A stretch of DNA of 64,000 nucleotides from Pseudomonas sp. AB6 (GCF_034314105.1 NZ_JAVIWJ010000001.1:4200001-4264000), one strand, 5' to 3'; counted from the first letter of the stretch, positions 1-9,437 are shown. The notes: generated by a model from the sequence alone, not told the origin. Program-made: numbers and translations.

Positions 1-461
1 AACGTGGCGTCGATGCGCGCTGGTTAGAGTTTGAGCTGACCGAAACGGCGGTCATGCGCCGCAGTGATCTGGTCAAGCAGACCATGGATGCGCTGGGCCG
101 CTTGGGGGTGCGCTTCTCGCTGGACGATTTCGGCACCGGCTTCTCGTCATTCGTGCACCTCAATAGCTTGCCGATTGCGTTGCTCAAGGTCGACAAAAGC
201 TTCGTGGGCGGCATGGAGCTGCGCGAAGAGAACCGAAAACTGGTTCACGCCATGATCAACCTCGCGCACAACCTCAACCTTGAAGTGGTGGCCGAAGGAG
301 TTGAAACCGCCGAGCAATTGGAGTTGCTGCGCGGCTTTGGTTGCGATCAGGTTCAGGGATACCTCATCAGCAAACCGTTGCCGCTGGACTCGCTGGTGGA
401 GTATTTAACGTTTGGTCAACGCGAAGACGTCGGACACGCCAAGCATCTATCTAACAACTAG
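1..461 (+). CDS. EAL-domain c-di-GMP phosphodiesterase, C-terminal part (5' end outside window)
   Basis: The reading frame is open from base 3, so the gene starts left of the window and only about the last 152 residues are seen. These are the second half of an EAL domain, which hydrolyses cyclic di-GMP to pGpG. Visible motifs are ELTET near the left edge, DDFGTGFSSF (loop 6, metal and dimer contacts), a KVDKSF segment, VAEGVET with its catalytic-region glutamate, and the closing QGYLISKPLP. All the expected catalytic-side motifs in this half are intact, so an active phosphodiesterase is likely. Any sensory, GGDEF or membrane part would lie upstream and cannot be judged. The gene converges on the MATE gene with only 24 bases between the stops. 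Confidence 0.9.
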   Translation, partial: RGVDARWLEFELTETAVMRRSDLVKQTMDALGRLGVRFSLDDFGTGFSSFVHLNSLPIALLKVDKSFVGGMELREENRKLVHAMINLAHNLNLEVVAEGVETAEQLELLRGFGCDQVQGYLISKPLPLDSLVEYLTFGQREDVGHAKHLSNN

Positions 462-485
462 TGTCCGTTGGCTTCACATTCGGGT

Positions 486-1883
486 TTATGCCAAAACCGT
501 CTTGCCCACCGGCGCTTGCCGCAGCAGGCGTGAGGTTTTCCGTTCGAACGCCACGATCAGCGCCAGTGCTGCGCACGCCAACCCCAGCGCCAACCCCCAC
601 CAGACCCCGATGGCGCCGCCGTTGGCGTAAAAGCCAAAGGTCCACGCCGCCGGCGCACCGACCAACCAATAACTGGCGAGGCCGATCAGAAAGGTGGTTT
701 TGGCGTCTTTGAAGCCACGAATTGCGCCCATGGCTAATGTTTGGGCACCGTCGAACAATTCGAACCACGCGGCGATAGCCAATAACCTCACGGCGAGTTC
801 GATTACGTCATGGTTAGCTGGAGCGTCGGAATCCAGAAAAAGGCCCACCACAAAGCGCGGTGCCAGCCAGAACAGCAGCCCGAAGCCAAGCATCATCAGC
901 GAGCCGAACGCAATGCCCACACGCCCCGCTAACCGCGCTTGCTGAAGATTTCCCGCGCCATAATGGGAACCGATTCGCATGGTCATCGCGTAAGAAATTC
1001 CGACCGGGATCATGAAGGCCATCGACACTGATTGCAGGGCGATCTGGTGCGCGGCCATTTGTGAGCGGCCCATGGCGCCCATGCAAAATGCAGCAAAAGT
1101 GAACAGACCGATCTCAACGGCATACGTACCGCCGATGGGTAAGCCAAGACGCCACAGCTCTTTCAAATAGTGAAGAGACGGGCGCATCAAGCCTTGGCGA
1201 AGGGGGTAGCGGGCGTAGGCCGGGTGCCGGCGAATATGCAGCGCCAACAGTAACGCCATGCCATTCGCAACCAGCGCCGTCACTAAACCAATACCCATCA
1301 GCCCCAAATGCGGCAAACCAAACAGCCCGTGGATCAGAGCATAGTTAAGGCCAAAATTGACCACCACCCCACCGATGCTAATGACCATGACTGAACCCGC
1401 ACTGCCCAGCGCACTGGTGAACCCACGCAAGACCATAAAGCTCAACAGACCGGGTAGCGCGAACGGTAGGGTGACCATAAATTCACCGGCCGTGTGCACG
1501 TTCGCCTCGTTCTGGCCGAGCCTGAGCAGGATCGGCTGGAGGTTCCACAGCAGCGTTGCCGCGATCAATGCCATGCCCCATGCCAGCCATAATCCGTTCT
1601 GAGTCAGGCGGGTGACGCCCTCAATATCGCCAGCCCCGTGACGTATTGCGACCAACGTGCCGACGGCGGCAATTACGCCGACACAGAAGAATGCGATCAG
1701 GTTATAGCTGGCTACCCCCAGTCCACCGCCCGCCAGCGCGTCTGGCCCCAGATGGCCCATCATTACGGTGTCGGTAAAGACCATCAGCATGTGCGCCATC
1801 TGCGACGCGATCAGCGGCCCGGCCAGCCGCAGGATGATCCTGAGCTCGTTTATCCAGGGGGCTTTGTTGGCGACGGGTTGCAT
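486..1883 (-). CDS. MATE-family multidrug/cation antiporter (NorM type)
   Basis: 465 residues with about 12 hydrophobic segments in two similar halves, the normal size for the MATE family, which uses Na+ or H+ gradients to expel drugs and toxic cations across the inner membrane. The N-terminus reads through GPLIASQMAHMLMVFTDTVM, the first-helix signature of NorM-like members with its conserved Pro, Gln and Asp. ATG at 1883 gives a short cytoplasmic tail before the first helix. The gene is divergent from a LysR regulator across about 150 bases, a layout in which the regulator often controls the neighbour; this is inference. Substrate specificity cannot be read from the sequence. Confidence 0.9.
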   Translation of the reverse strand: MQPVANKAPWINELRIILRLAGPLIASQMAHMLMVFTDTVMMGHLGPDALAGGGLGVASYNLIAFFCVGVIAAVGTLVAIRHGAGDIEGVTRLTQNGLWLAWGMALIAATLLWNLQPILLRLGQNEANVHTAGEFMVTLPFALPGLLSFMVLRGFTSALGSAGSVMVISIGGVVVNFGLNYALIHGLFGLPHLGLMGIGLVTALVANGMALLLALHIRRHPAYARYPLRQGLMRPSLHYLKELWRLGLPIGGTYAVEIGLFTFAAFCMGAMGRSQMAAHQIALQSVSMAFMIPVGISYAMTMRIGSHYGAGNLQQARLAGRVGIAFGSLMMLGFGLLFWLAPRFVVGLFLDSDAPANHDVIELAVRLLAIAAWFELFDGAQTLAMGAIRGFKDAKTTFLIGLASYWLVGAPAAWTFGFYANGGAIGVWWGLALGLACAALALIVAFERKTSRLLRQAPVGKTVLA

Positions 1884-2034
1884 GGGGGCTCAGTTTTCGG
1901 GGGATCTTTGAGCGACTGATTCTCGACAGTTATGCACGCTGGCACAAAGGGATAAATCCGATGCGTTGCATGAGTAAAACTCATCTGAATCGAGTTCAGG
2001 TAGAGTGGTCGGACATCGCAACAGGAAGCGCTGT

Positions 2035-2955
2035 ATGCCGCGTATTTTGCCCCCGCTTTATGCACTTCGTGCCTTTGAGGTCGCTGCCCGACACAGTTCG
2101 TTTACGAGGGCGGCTGAAGAATTGTCGATCACCCAAAGCGCGGTGAGCCGTCATATCCGCACTCTTGAAGAGCATTTTGCCTGCCGCTTGTTTCAGCGCA
2201 ATGGCCGTAACGTGCAATTGACCGAAGCGGCGCGCCTATTATTACCGGGTGTACGTGAAGGTTTTTCCGCATTGGAGCGGGCGTGCAGCACTTTGCGTGC
2301 AGAGGATGGCGTGCTACGCATGAAAGCACCCTCCACCTTGACAATGCGCTGGTTGCTGGCGCGCTTGAGCCGTTTTCGTCACCTGCAGGTCGGCAATGAA
2401 GTGCAGCTGACCAGTGCCTGGATGGACATCGAGAGTGTCGACTTCACTCAAGAGCCATTCGACTGCGCGGTGTTACTCAGCCGCGGAAACTTTCCACCGG
2501 ACTGGGAAGCCACCTATCTTTTTCCCGAATTGCTGATTCCCGTTGGCGCCCCGACATTGCTTGAGGATCAACCGTGGGATGTCGACCGTTTAGCCGCCGC
2601 AGAGCTGCTGCACCCAACGCCGGACCGTCGGGATTGGCGAAGCTGGCTTGAGCGAATGGACTTGTTGGATAAGGTTTCACTTAAGGGTGGCCAACTCTTC
2701 GACACCCTTGAGTTGGGCATGATTGCCGCCGCTCGTGGCTATGGTGTGTCCATGGGCGATTTGCTGATGGTTGCCGAGGACGTCGCGCAGGGTCGTCTCA
2801 GTTTGCCGTGGCGCACCGCGGTGGTCAGCGGTGAAAACTATTATCTGGTGTGGCCAAAGACGCGGCCGGGCGCAGAGCGCTTGCGTCGGCTCAGCGACTT
2901 TCTTCAGGGTGAAGTGCGGGCAATGGATCTGCCTACGGTAGAAATATTGAATTAA
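2035..2955 (+). CDS. LysR-family transcriptional regulator (GcvA/AmpR-like)
   Basis: 306 residues from ATG 2035. This start is preferred over an in-frame GTG at 2005 because a purine-rich GGAAG lies just before it and the protein then begins MPRILPPLYALRAFE, typical of the GcvA/AmpR branch. The N-terminal helix-turn-helix (residues ~5-62) contains AARHSSFTRAAEELSITQSA and SRHIRTLEEH. The rest is a LysR substrate-binding domain of two alpha/beta lobes, with the inducer cleft unassigned. Such proteins bind as tetramers at divergent promoters. The MATE gene sits head to head with it and is the obvious candidate target, but no operator was identified with confidence. Confidence 0.92.
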   Translation: MPRILPPLYALRAFEVAARHSSFTRAAEELSITQSAVSRHIRTLEEHFACRLFQRNGRNVQLTEAARLLLPGVREGFSALERACSTLRAEDGVLRMKAPSTLTMRWLLARLSRFRHLQVGNEVQLTSAWMDIESVDFTQEPFDCAVLLSRGNFPPDWEATYLFPELLIPVGAPTLLEDQPWDVDRLAAAELLHPTPDRRDWRSWLERMDLLDKVSLKGGQLFDTLELGMIAAARGYGVSMGDLLMVAEDVAQGRLSLPWRTAVVSGENYYLVWPKTRPGAERLRRLSDFLQGEVRAMDLPTVEILN

Positions 2956-3147
2956 ACCGCCGTCATTGCCCTAGGGGGCTGTGCCACTGCGGCTTTGTGA
3001 CCTAGCGCTGTATTCAAGTATTCTTTGCAGCGGCCGAATCGCTGTATTCAGGGCAATTCGTTAAAAAAAGATCAAGTGCCCTTCATCGAAATTTTGCTGG
3101 GTAGCCGTTTGGAATTAAAACGCTGCCGTTGCCAGCCAGGAGCTTCC

Positions 3148-5124
3148 ATGTCCGAACCTCGTGCCCGTATCGCCACGCAGTTGGGCGTCGCCTTGGCGGT
3201 AATTTTGGCTGTGGTCATTACCGGTAGTACGGTATTTGCTCTGCGCTCACTGCACAAAGCTAACTTGGTAATTCGTGAAGAGCACATGGCCAGCGAAGCT
3301 CGCTTGCTTGCTGATCAGCTGAATACATTTCATAGCAGCCTGCGCGAAAGCACGCTTCGATTGAGCGGGCTTTTTGAGAAACGTTTCGCCGGTGGATTAA
3401 GCCTGCACCCAGAAAACTCAGTGGCCGTTGCCGGCATACAAACGCCGGGTTTGGTGTCGGGTGATAGGGTACTGAACAATGACTTCACCGAAGTTGATAA
3501 CTTCAAGCAAATGACCGCCGGTGTAGCGACCATTTTTGTGCGCAGCGGCGACGATTTTATTCGCATTAGCACGTCGCTGAGCAAGCAGGACGGCACGCGA
3601 GCTATTGGCACATTGCTTGACCACAAAAGCTCCGCGTATGAGCGTTTGATGGCGGGCCAGGGTTACGTGGGTCGAGCTTTATTGTTCGACCGCTATTACG
3701 TGACGCAGTACACCCCGGTGCGCGACAGCAGCGGCAAGATCATCGCCGCCCTGTTCGTCGGTTTTGACTACACCGACGCGCAAAACACTCAATTTGAAAA
3801 CCTGAAAAATTTCCGCATTGGAAACACCGGTTCGCTGGCGCTGCTTGATGAGCAAAGTCACTGGCTGGTTGCTCCAGCTGGGGTCAAAGATTTGAATCAG
3901 GCGATGAAGAGTTTGGCCGACATTATCAACCATCCTGGTTTGGGCCAGTTTTGGGTGAACAATGATCAGGAGTTTTATACCGTTGCTGCGCCGTTTGCCG
4001 GGGGGCCGTGGACGGTGTTTGCAAGCATGCCAGAAGCGGAAATCAACGCCGTGACGTGGAACGTTGGTACGCAGTTGGCCATTGGCAGTCTGCTGGCCAT
4101 GTTGATCGCAGTCTGTGCGGCCATTTGGTTGTTGCGCCGTAAACTGCAGCCGCTGTCGGACCTCGTTCGCCAGGCTGAGGCCTTGGGTGCAGGTGACCTG
4201 AGCGCTCGACTAAACGTATCCAGCCACGACGAAATTGGTCAATTGGCTAGCAGCTTCAACCAAATGGGTGAAGCGTTATCAAACATGGTCTCGCACATTC
4301 GCATTGCTGCTCAGGAGGTCAGTGGCCGCGCTCAAGCGCTGTCTGGTTTGTCGGGTGGCGCCTACGAAGGGATGGAGCAGCAGTCCGGCGAGATCACCAG
4401 CATGGCAGGTGCGGTTGAAGAGTTTAGCGCCACTTCGTTGAACATCGCCGACAACATGGGTAACACCGAGCGCCTGGCGCAGGAAAACGCCCAACAGACG
4501 CGCATTGGCCGAACCTCCATGGACGAGGCTTCGACGGCGCTGCAGCAGATTGCAACGTCGCTGGAAGGCACCGCCACCGTGATCAATACCCTAGGCCAGC
4601 GCTCGCAGGAGATTGGTGGCATTGTTGGTGTAATTACCTCGATTGCCGAGCAGACCAATTTGCTGGCGCTCAACGCTGCGATTGAGGCTGCCCGCGCGGG
4701 TGAGCAGGGCCGTGGTTTTGCGGTGGTCGCTGATGAGGTACGCAACTTGGCGTCGCGCACCCGTAAAGCCACCGACGAAATCACGGGCATGATCGCCAGC
4801 ATCCAACTCGAAACCGGCAACGCCATTAGCACCATGCAGCAGGGTAATGCACTGATGCAGGAAGGCCTGTCACGTAACGCCAACGTTGCCGCCGCACTGG
4901 CGCGGATTGATGAGCAAAGTCGTTCTGCCGGTGAGCAATTTGCCGCCATCACCACTGCCACTCAAGAACAAAGCAGCACGGCGACCCTGCTCAGTAGCAA
5001 CTTGCAAAGCATCGCTCTTGCCAACAGTGAGCAACGCCAAGTGGTATCGAACCTTGCAGTTACAGCCAAGGAGCTGGATCAGCTAGCGGCGGAGTTGCGT
5101 AAGGAAGTGAATCGGTTTCGGTGA
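3148..5124 (+). CDS. Methyl-accepting chemotaxis protein with periplasmic Cache-type sensor
   Basis: 658 residues from ATG 3148, which has a CCAGGAGC ribosome site; the open frame runs further upstream without a better start. Order: first membrane helix (~12-33), periplasmic sensor (~34-305) resembling Cache_3-Cache_2 single-Cache sensors (pattern RYYVTQYTPVRDSSGKIIAA then LFVGFDY), second helix (~308-330, ending in LLRRKLQP), HAMP linker with LGAGDLSARL, and a long signalling coiled coil. The hairpin tip EQTNLLALNAAIEAARAGEQ and the following GRGFAVVADEVRNLA are the CheA/CheW-binding signature. The receptor should modulate the flagellar CheA kinase in response to a small periplasmic ligand, probably an organic acid judging from the sensor class. 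The ligand itself is unknown. Confidence 0.93.
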   Translation: MSEPRARIATQLGVALAVILAVVITGSTVFALRSLHKANLVIREEHMASEARLLADQLNTFHSSLRESTLRLSGLFEKRFAGGLSLHPENSVAVAGIQTPGLVSGDRVLNNDFTEVDNFKQMTAGVATIFVRSGDDFIRISTSLSKQDGTRAIGTLLDHKSSAYERLMAGQGYVGRALLFDRYYVTQYTPVRDSSGKIIAALFVGFDYTDAQNTQFENLKNFRIGNTGSLALLDEQSHWLVAPAGVKDLNQAMKSLADIINHPGLGQFWVNNDQEFYTVAAPFAGGPWTVFASMPEAEINAVTWNVGTQLAIGSLLAMLIAVCAAIWLLRRKLQPLSDLVRQAEALGAGDLSARLNVSSHDEIGQLASSFNQMGEALSNMVSHIRIAAQEVSGRAQALSGLSGGAYEGMEQQSGEITSMAGAVEEFSATSLNIADNMGNTERLAQENAQQTRIGRTSMDEASTALQQIATSLEGTATVINTLGQRSQEIGGIVGVITSIAEQTNLLALNAAIEAARAGEQGRGFAVVADEVRNLASRTRKATDEITGMIASIQLETGNAISTMQQGNALMQEGLSRNANVAAALARIDEQSRSAGEQFAAITTATQEQSSTATLLSSNLQSIALANSEQRQVVSNLAVTAKELDQLAAELRKEVNRFR

Positions 5125-5220
5125 GTTGAAATCATGCATTTTTAGCACCCGGTTTAGATGATGGCTCTTTGATTTTCCCTTCTGTCGTAGAATGCCGCGA
5201 ATCGTCGAGGAGTTATGGTA

Positions 5221-6003
5221 ATGCAGCGTTTTCGTGGATGGGCTTATGGACTGACCTGTTTCGCGTTCCTGGCTCAGGCTCAAACGCCTTTTCCAGACGA
5301 TCCGCTTGCGGAACCCGTAAACCCCGAGGTTGCGTCTGCGAGCGCGAGTGAAGCCCGTGGCATGTTGCGAGCCCGTGACCAAGCGATGCTGGCCAGTGAG
5401 CTTTCCGGGCGAATCGTCGACTTGCCGTTCAGTGACGGTGAGTCCTTCAATAAAGGCGACACGCTGGCGCGCTTCGATTGCTCGGCCTATCAGGCGCAGC
5501 TGAATGCCGCGCAGGCGGCGATCCGCGGTGCCGGCGAAGAGCTGGCTCATAACAAGCAACTGGCCGCACTCAACTCTGTGGGGCATTTCGAAGTCTCTCG
5601 TGCCGAAGCCAAGCTGGCGGAAACCCAGGCCCAGGCCCAGGTGTATCAAGTTCAGGTCAAGCGTTGCAGCGTGGTCGCGCCCTATGACGGCCAAGTGGTC
5701 CAGCGCAAGGTCCAGCGTTACGAAAGCGTATCCGCCGGCTCGCCGATGCTGGAGATCGTCGATAATCGTACCCTGGAAATTCAGTTGCTGGTGCCTTCGC
5801 GTTGGATGGGCAAGCTTAAGCCAGGGCAAACGTTTGAATTTGTTCCCGATGAAACCGGCAAGCGGTTGACCGCTACCATCAAGCGCCTCGGCGCGCGCAT
5901 CGACGAAGGCAGCCAGACCTTGCTGCTGGTGGCGACGTTGCCCAATGTCACGGGTTTGCTTGCGGGGATGAGTGGCACTGCGCATTTTGCGGAGCTCAAG
6001 TGA
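5221..6003 (+). CDS. Periplasmic membrane-fusion protein, HlyD/RND-adaptor type
   Basis: 260 residues from ATG 5221. This start is chosen over ATG 5215 because the GAGGAG ribosome site at 5207-5212 is eight bases from it but only two from the other. A signal peptide ends near AQA-QT (residues ~1-21). Then come a first half lipoyl domain (LSGRIVDLPFSDGESFNKGD), a short helical hairpin (~80-150), the second half lipoyl segment (VVAPYDGQVVQRKVQ) and a beta-barrel. It is short, with no C-terminal membrane-proximal extension. It overlaps the next gene by four bases (GTGA), so the two are translationally coupled. Such adaptors bridge an inner-membrane pump to a TolC channel; here no pump ATPase is adjacent, so its partner is probably the M50/HlyD protein two genes downstream (inference). 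Confidence 0.88.
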   Translation: MQRFRGWAYGLTCFAFLAQAQTPFPDDPLAEPVNPEVASASASEARGMLRARDQAMLASELSGRIVDLPFSDGESFNKGDTLARFDCSAYQAQLNAAQAAIRGAGEELAHNKQLAALNSVGHFEVSRAEAKLAETQAQAQVYQVQVKRCSVVAPYDGQVVQRKVQRYESVSAGSPMLEIVDNRTLEIQLLVPSRWMGKLKPGQTFEFVPDETGKRLTATIKRLGARIDEGSQTLLLVATLPNVTGLLAGMSGTAHFAELK

Positions 6004-7319
6004 ACGTCCCGGTAGCCGGCATGGTCGAGCGGGTTTTTGCCCAATTTCTTGATCTGGAGCGACAGACTCGGGCGGCCCGTACCGTTGAGCAGTTAGAGTA
6101 CAGCCTAGTAAATGACGGGCAGGCATTGTTCGGCTTTCGTCATGCCGCTTTGTTAATTGCCGGCAGGGTCCGCGCCGTGACCAGTGTCAGCAGCGTCGAG
6201 CCCAACTCTCCATTTGTCGCGTTCGTCGAACAGGCAGTGGCGCTGTTGTTCAAGCGCGAGCTCCTGAATATGGCACGGGTCGTCCCTGCCGACGTCCTGA
6301 GTGGCTCATTGCAGGCCGATTGGCAGGCTCTGTCGGCGGCCCATCTGTTTTGGTTGCCTCTGCTTGATCATAAGGGCCAAGTCTTTGGCGGCTTATGGTT
6401 GGCGCGGGATACGCTTTGGAGTCCTTCCGCACAGGTATTGCTGTCGCAACTGGGTGACACATACAGCCACGCGTGGCTCGCCTTGCAGCCGCGTCAACAT
6501 TGGCGGTTGCGTTGGACCGGCCAGCGTCAAGCGGCACTGGTCGGCATAGCGTTGCTGGCACTGTTGATTCCGGTGCGTCAGTCCGTGCTAGCCCCGGCCG
6601 AAGTGGTGCCATTGGGTGGGCAGGTGGTGGCCGCGCCGTTGGATGGTGTTATCGCCGAGTTTCTGGTGAAGCCAAATCAGAGCGTCAAGGCGGGGGACCT
6701 GCTGCTGCGTTTTGAAAGCACCACGCTCAAGGCCCAGGCCGATGTGGCTGGTCGCGCTTTGGGCGTGGCCGAAGCCGAACTCAAGGCCAACTCCCAGCGT
6801 GCTTTTACCGATGCTGAGTCCAACTCCAAGCTGGACTTGTTGGCGGCGCGAGTTGAACAGAAACGGGCCGAGCGCGATTACGCCCGCGAGCTGCTCAAGC
6901 GTAGCGAAGTGCGCGCCGAGCGCGACGGCATTGCGGTGTTTGCCGACGCTGAGCGCTGGACTGGCAAACCGGTGCAGACGGGTGAGCGCTTACTGGAAAT
7001 CGCTGACCCGACCCAGGCCGAGTTACGAATTGAGCTGGCGGTAGGCGACGGCATCGCTCTGGAGTCGGGCGCCGAAGTAGCGCTGTTTCTCGACAGCGAT
7101 CCACTGCAGCGACACTTGGCCACGCTCGAACGCGAGGCCTACGAGGCGCAACCGACGCCGGGTGGACAATTGGCATATCGCCTGGACGCTAGCTTTAACG
7201 ACACACCGCCGCGTATCGGTCTGCGCGGCACTGCCAAATTGTTCGGTGACCGTGCACCGCTGGCGCTGTATTTGCTCCGTCGACCACTGGCCGGATTGCG
7301 CCAAAGCGTGGGTCTGTAG
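6000..7319 (+). CDS. GAF-like domain fused to a membrane-anchored HlyD adaptor
   Basis: 439 residues from GTG 6000, overlapping the previous stop; ATG 6021 is an alternative. Residues ~1-165 look like a cytoplasmic GAF domain: the end of it, with LFWLPLLDHKGQVFGGLWLA followed by a helix, has the usual GAF strand-turn-strand-helix pattern. One membrane helix follows (~183-200, ALVGIALLALLIPV). The periplasmic part has a lipoyl segment (APLDGVIAEFLVKPNQSVKA), a coiled-coil hairpin (~245-300), a return lipoyl segment and a beta-barrel. This is an inner-membrane adaptor carrying a sensory-type domain inside the cell. The gene abuts the next one (stop 7317-7319, ATG 7320). GAF assignment is by pattern only and is less certain than the HlyD part. 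Confidence 0.8.
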   Translation: MNVPVAGMVERVFAQFLDLERQTRAARTVEQLEYSLVNDGQALFGFRHAALLIAGRVRAVTSVSSVEPNSPFVAFVEQAVALLFKRELLNMARVVPADVLSGSLQADWQALSAAHLFWLPLLDHKGQVFGGLWLARDTLWSPSAQVLLSQLGDTYSHAWLALQPRQHWRLRWTGQRQAALVGIALLALLIPVRQSVLAPAEVVPLGGQVVAAPLDGVIAEFLVKPNQSVKAGDLLLRFESTTLKAQADVAGRALGVAEAELKANSQRAFTDAESNSKLDLLAARVEQKRAERDYARELLKRSEVRAERDGIAVFADAERWTGKPVQTGERLLEIADPTQAELRIELAVGDGIALESGAEVALFLDSDPLQRHLATLEREAYEAQPTPGGQLAYRLDASFNDTPPRIGLRGTAKLFGDRAPLALYLLRRPLAGLRQSVGL

Positions 7320-9416
7320 ATGAGCTTGCCCAGCCTGCGGGCCGATTTACAGCTGTCCCAGGCATCGGCCTCGCTGGACGGTTCCCCACGCTGGACCTTG
7401 GCCGATCCGGTGCGCGGGCGCTATTTCAAGCTGAGCATCGCGGCCATTCGCCTGCTGCGTCATTGGTCGCTGGGGGATGCCGAGCAGGTGCTGCAAGCGG
7501 CCAACCGTGAACCGGGTTTGCCGTTGGGTGCTACCGAACTGGATGAACTGCTGGTATTCCTGCGCGCCCATGATCTGATTGGAGCCCTCGATCCGCAGCA
7601 ACGCGCCAGCTATGCCTATAAAGCTGCGGCCCAGCGGCGGGGGATGTGGCAGATGTTGTTGCATCAGTATTTGTTTTTTCGCATTCCATTGTGGCGCCCG
7701 GATGCGTTCCTCAATTGGGCATGGCCTTGGCTTGAGCGATTCGGCCCCAGACTGCTGCGTTATGGCTCGCCGGCGACGTTGGGCCTAGGGGTGTTTCTGG
7801 TCTCGCGAGATTGGCAGCGCTTTATCTCGACCTTCCCGCACCTGTTCAGCCTCGGCGGCGCCCTGTCTTTTGGCACAGCACTGTTTTTCGCCAAACTGTT
7901 CCATGAGTTCGGCCATGCGTTCATGGCCAAGCGAGCGGGTTGCCGGGTGCAGAGCATGGGCGTGGCCTTTATGGTCATGCTGCCGATGTTTTATACTGAT
8001 GTCAGCGATGCCTGGCGGGTCAATGACCGGCGCGCGCGGCTGTTGATCGGTGCTGGTGGGGTAATGGCAGAAATGCTGCTGGCCTGTATCGCCTTGCTCG
8101 CTTGGTCGCTATTGCCCGATGGGCCGGCGCGCACGGCAGCGTTCATGCTCGCCAGCGCCACTTGGTTGACGACGTTGGCAGTCAACCTCAATCCGTTCAT
8201 GCGTTTTGATGGTTATTTTTTGCTCAGCGATTTGTGGGAAGTAGACAACCTGCAAGGGCGTGCCTTCGCCCTGTGCCGTTGGCGCCTGGGCGAAGTCTTG
8301 TTCGGTTATGGCCAGCAGGCGCCTGAGCCATGGTCACCAACCATGCAACGGCGCTTGCTGTGGTGGGGTTATCTGTCTTGGTTATGGCGGGCGGCGTTGT
8401 TTTTCGGCATTGCGCTGGCGGTGTATCACCTGTTCTTCAAGCTGTTGGGGATTTTCCTGATGCAGGTGGAACTGGTGTGGTTCATCTTTCTGCCCATTTT
8501 CAAGGAAGGACGAGAGTGGTGGTCCCGTCGCGAACAGGCTCAATTCTTGCGAGCAGTACTCAGCGCATTGGTGCTGCTAGGGTTGGTGTTGTTGCTGATT
8601 GTCCCGTGGCGTAGTGCCGTGGAACTGCCGGTGATGCTAGAAGCAGGGCGGGTTACGGCCTTGCATGCGCCGGTGGCGGCGCGCGTCAAACAAGTGAATG
8701 TACAGGACGGTCAGACGGTGGCCCAAGGGATGGTGCTGATCGAGCTGGAATCACCTGACGTGGAATCCCGTCAGACGATCGTGCGTCAGGAAATCGATAT
8801 CCTGCAATTGCAGATGCGCCGCCAAGCGTCCCACAGCGAGACCGCAGCAGATGTCGGCATCCTTGAACAGCGTCTTGCCGAGTCCGTGGCGGAATATCGC
8901 GGGTTGACCGCTCGACGTGAACGGCTGTTGTTGCGTGCACCGCAGGCCGGTCAAGTCCGCGATCTGATGCCGCAACTGACGGTGGGTCGCTGGGTTTCAA
9001 CCAAGGAACCGCTGGCCCGGGTAGTCGAGAGTGGCGCACGACTGCGCGGCTATTTGGCCGAAGACGACCTGTGGCGTGTTGCCCCCGGTGCCACCGGACG
9101 GTTTATCGCCGATGACCCAATGCGCCCTGCGTTGGCGGTAGAGCTGGTGGACGTGGACGCCAATGGCGTGGCGTTTATTGATCAAGAAGCGCTGACCTCC
9201 GATCACCACGGGCCGATTGCCGTGCGCCGGGACGAGAACCATCGCCCGGAACCGGTGCAGGCGCAATACGGTGTGCATCTTAAGCTGATCGAAGCGTCGA
9301 TTGACCCAAGCCAGCCGTTGCGGGGCGTGGTGGTGTTGCAGGGTCTGCGCGAAAGTTTATTGGGTACAGTCTGGCGTCGAATGGCGGCCTTGGGTGTGCG
9401 TGAAAGTGGTTTTTGA
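7320..9416 (+). CDS. M50 (site-2-type) zinc metalloprotease fused to a HlyD adaptor domain
   Basis: 698 residues. The first ~85 residues have the pattern of a PqqD-like winged helix (WTLADPVRGRYFKLSIAAIR then a dG-like turn); this is tentative. A polytopic membrane region follows with the M50 zinc motif HEFGH at residues 195-199 and the second ligand motif NPFMRFDGYF at 291-300, where Asp297 should bind zinc. After further helices, from about residue 430 there is a lipoyl/HlyD unit (VTALHAPVAARVKQVNVQDG), a helical hairpin and a beta-barrel to the C-terminus. Both catalytic motifs are intact, so peptidase activity is plausible. The protein is the only polytopic inner-membrane protein of the locus and may form the base of an export complex or process its substrate; neither is proven by sequence. 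Confidence 0.88.
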   Translation: MSLPSLRADLQLSQASASLDGSPRWTLADPVRGRYFKLSIAAIRLLRHWSLGDAEQVLQAANREPGLPLGATELDELLVFLRAHDLIGALDPQQRASYAYKAAAQRRGMWQMLLHQYLFFRIPLWRPDAFLNWAWPWLERFGPRLLRYGSPATLGLGVFLVSRDWQRFISTFPHLFSLGGALSFGTALFFAKLFHEFGHAFMAKRAGCRVQSMGVAFMVMLPMFYTDVSDAWRVNDRRARLLIGAGGVMAEMLLACIALLAWSLLPDGPARTAAFMLASATWLTTLAVNLNPFMRFDGYFLLSDLWEVDNLQGRAFALCRWRLGEVLFGYGQQAPEPWSPTMQRRLLWWGYLSWLWRAALFFGIALAVYHLFFKLLGIFLMQVELVWFIFLPIFKEGREWWSRREQAQFLRAVLSALVLLGLVLLLIVPWRSAVELPVMLEAGRVTALHAPVAARVKQVNVQDGQTVAQGMVLIELESPDVESRQTIVRQEIDILQLQMRRQASHSETAADVGILEQRLAESVAEYRGLTARRERLLLRAPQAGQVRDLMPQLTVGRWVSTKEPLARVVESGARLRGYLAEDDLWRVAPGATGRFIADDPMRPALAVELVDVDANGVAFIDQEALTSDHHGPIAVRRDENHRPEPVQAQYGVHLKLIEASIDPSQPLRGVVVLQGLRESLLGTVWRRMAALGVRESGF

Positions 9417-9437
9417 CGATAAGTATGTCGAGCGAGA

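Noticed and set aside
4362..4961. Leftward frame of 199 codons inside the chemoreceptor gene
   Set aside because: Antisense to the conserved signalling coiled coil of the receptor, with no family features.
5083..6126. Long leftward open frame of 347 codons opposite the first HlyD gene
   Set aside because: It is antisense to the clear adaptor genes, lacks any recognisable domain and has no ribosome site; a shadow caused by GC-rich third positions.
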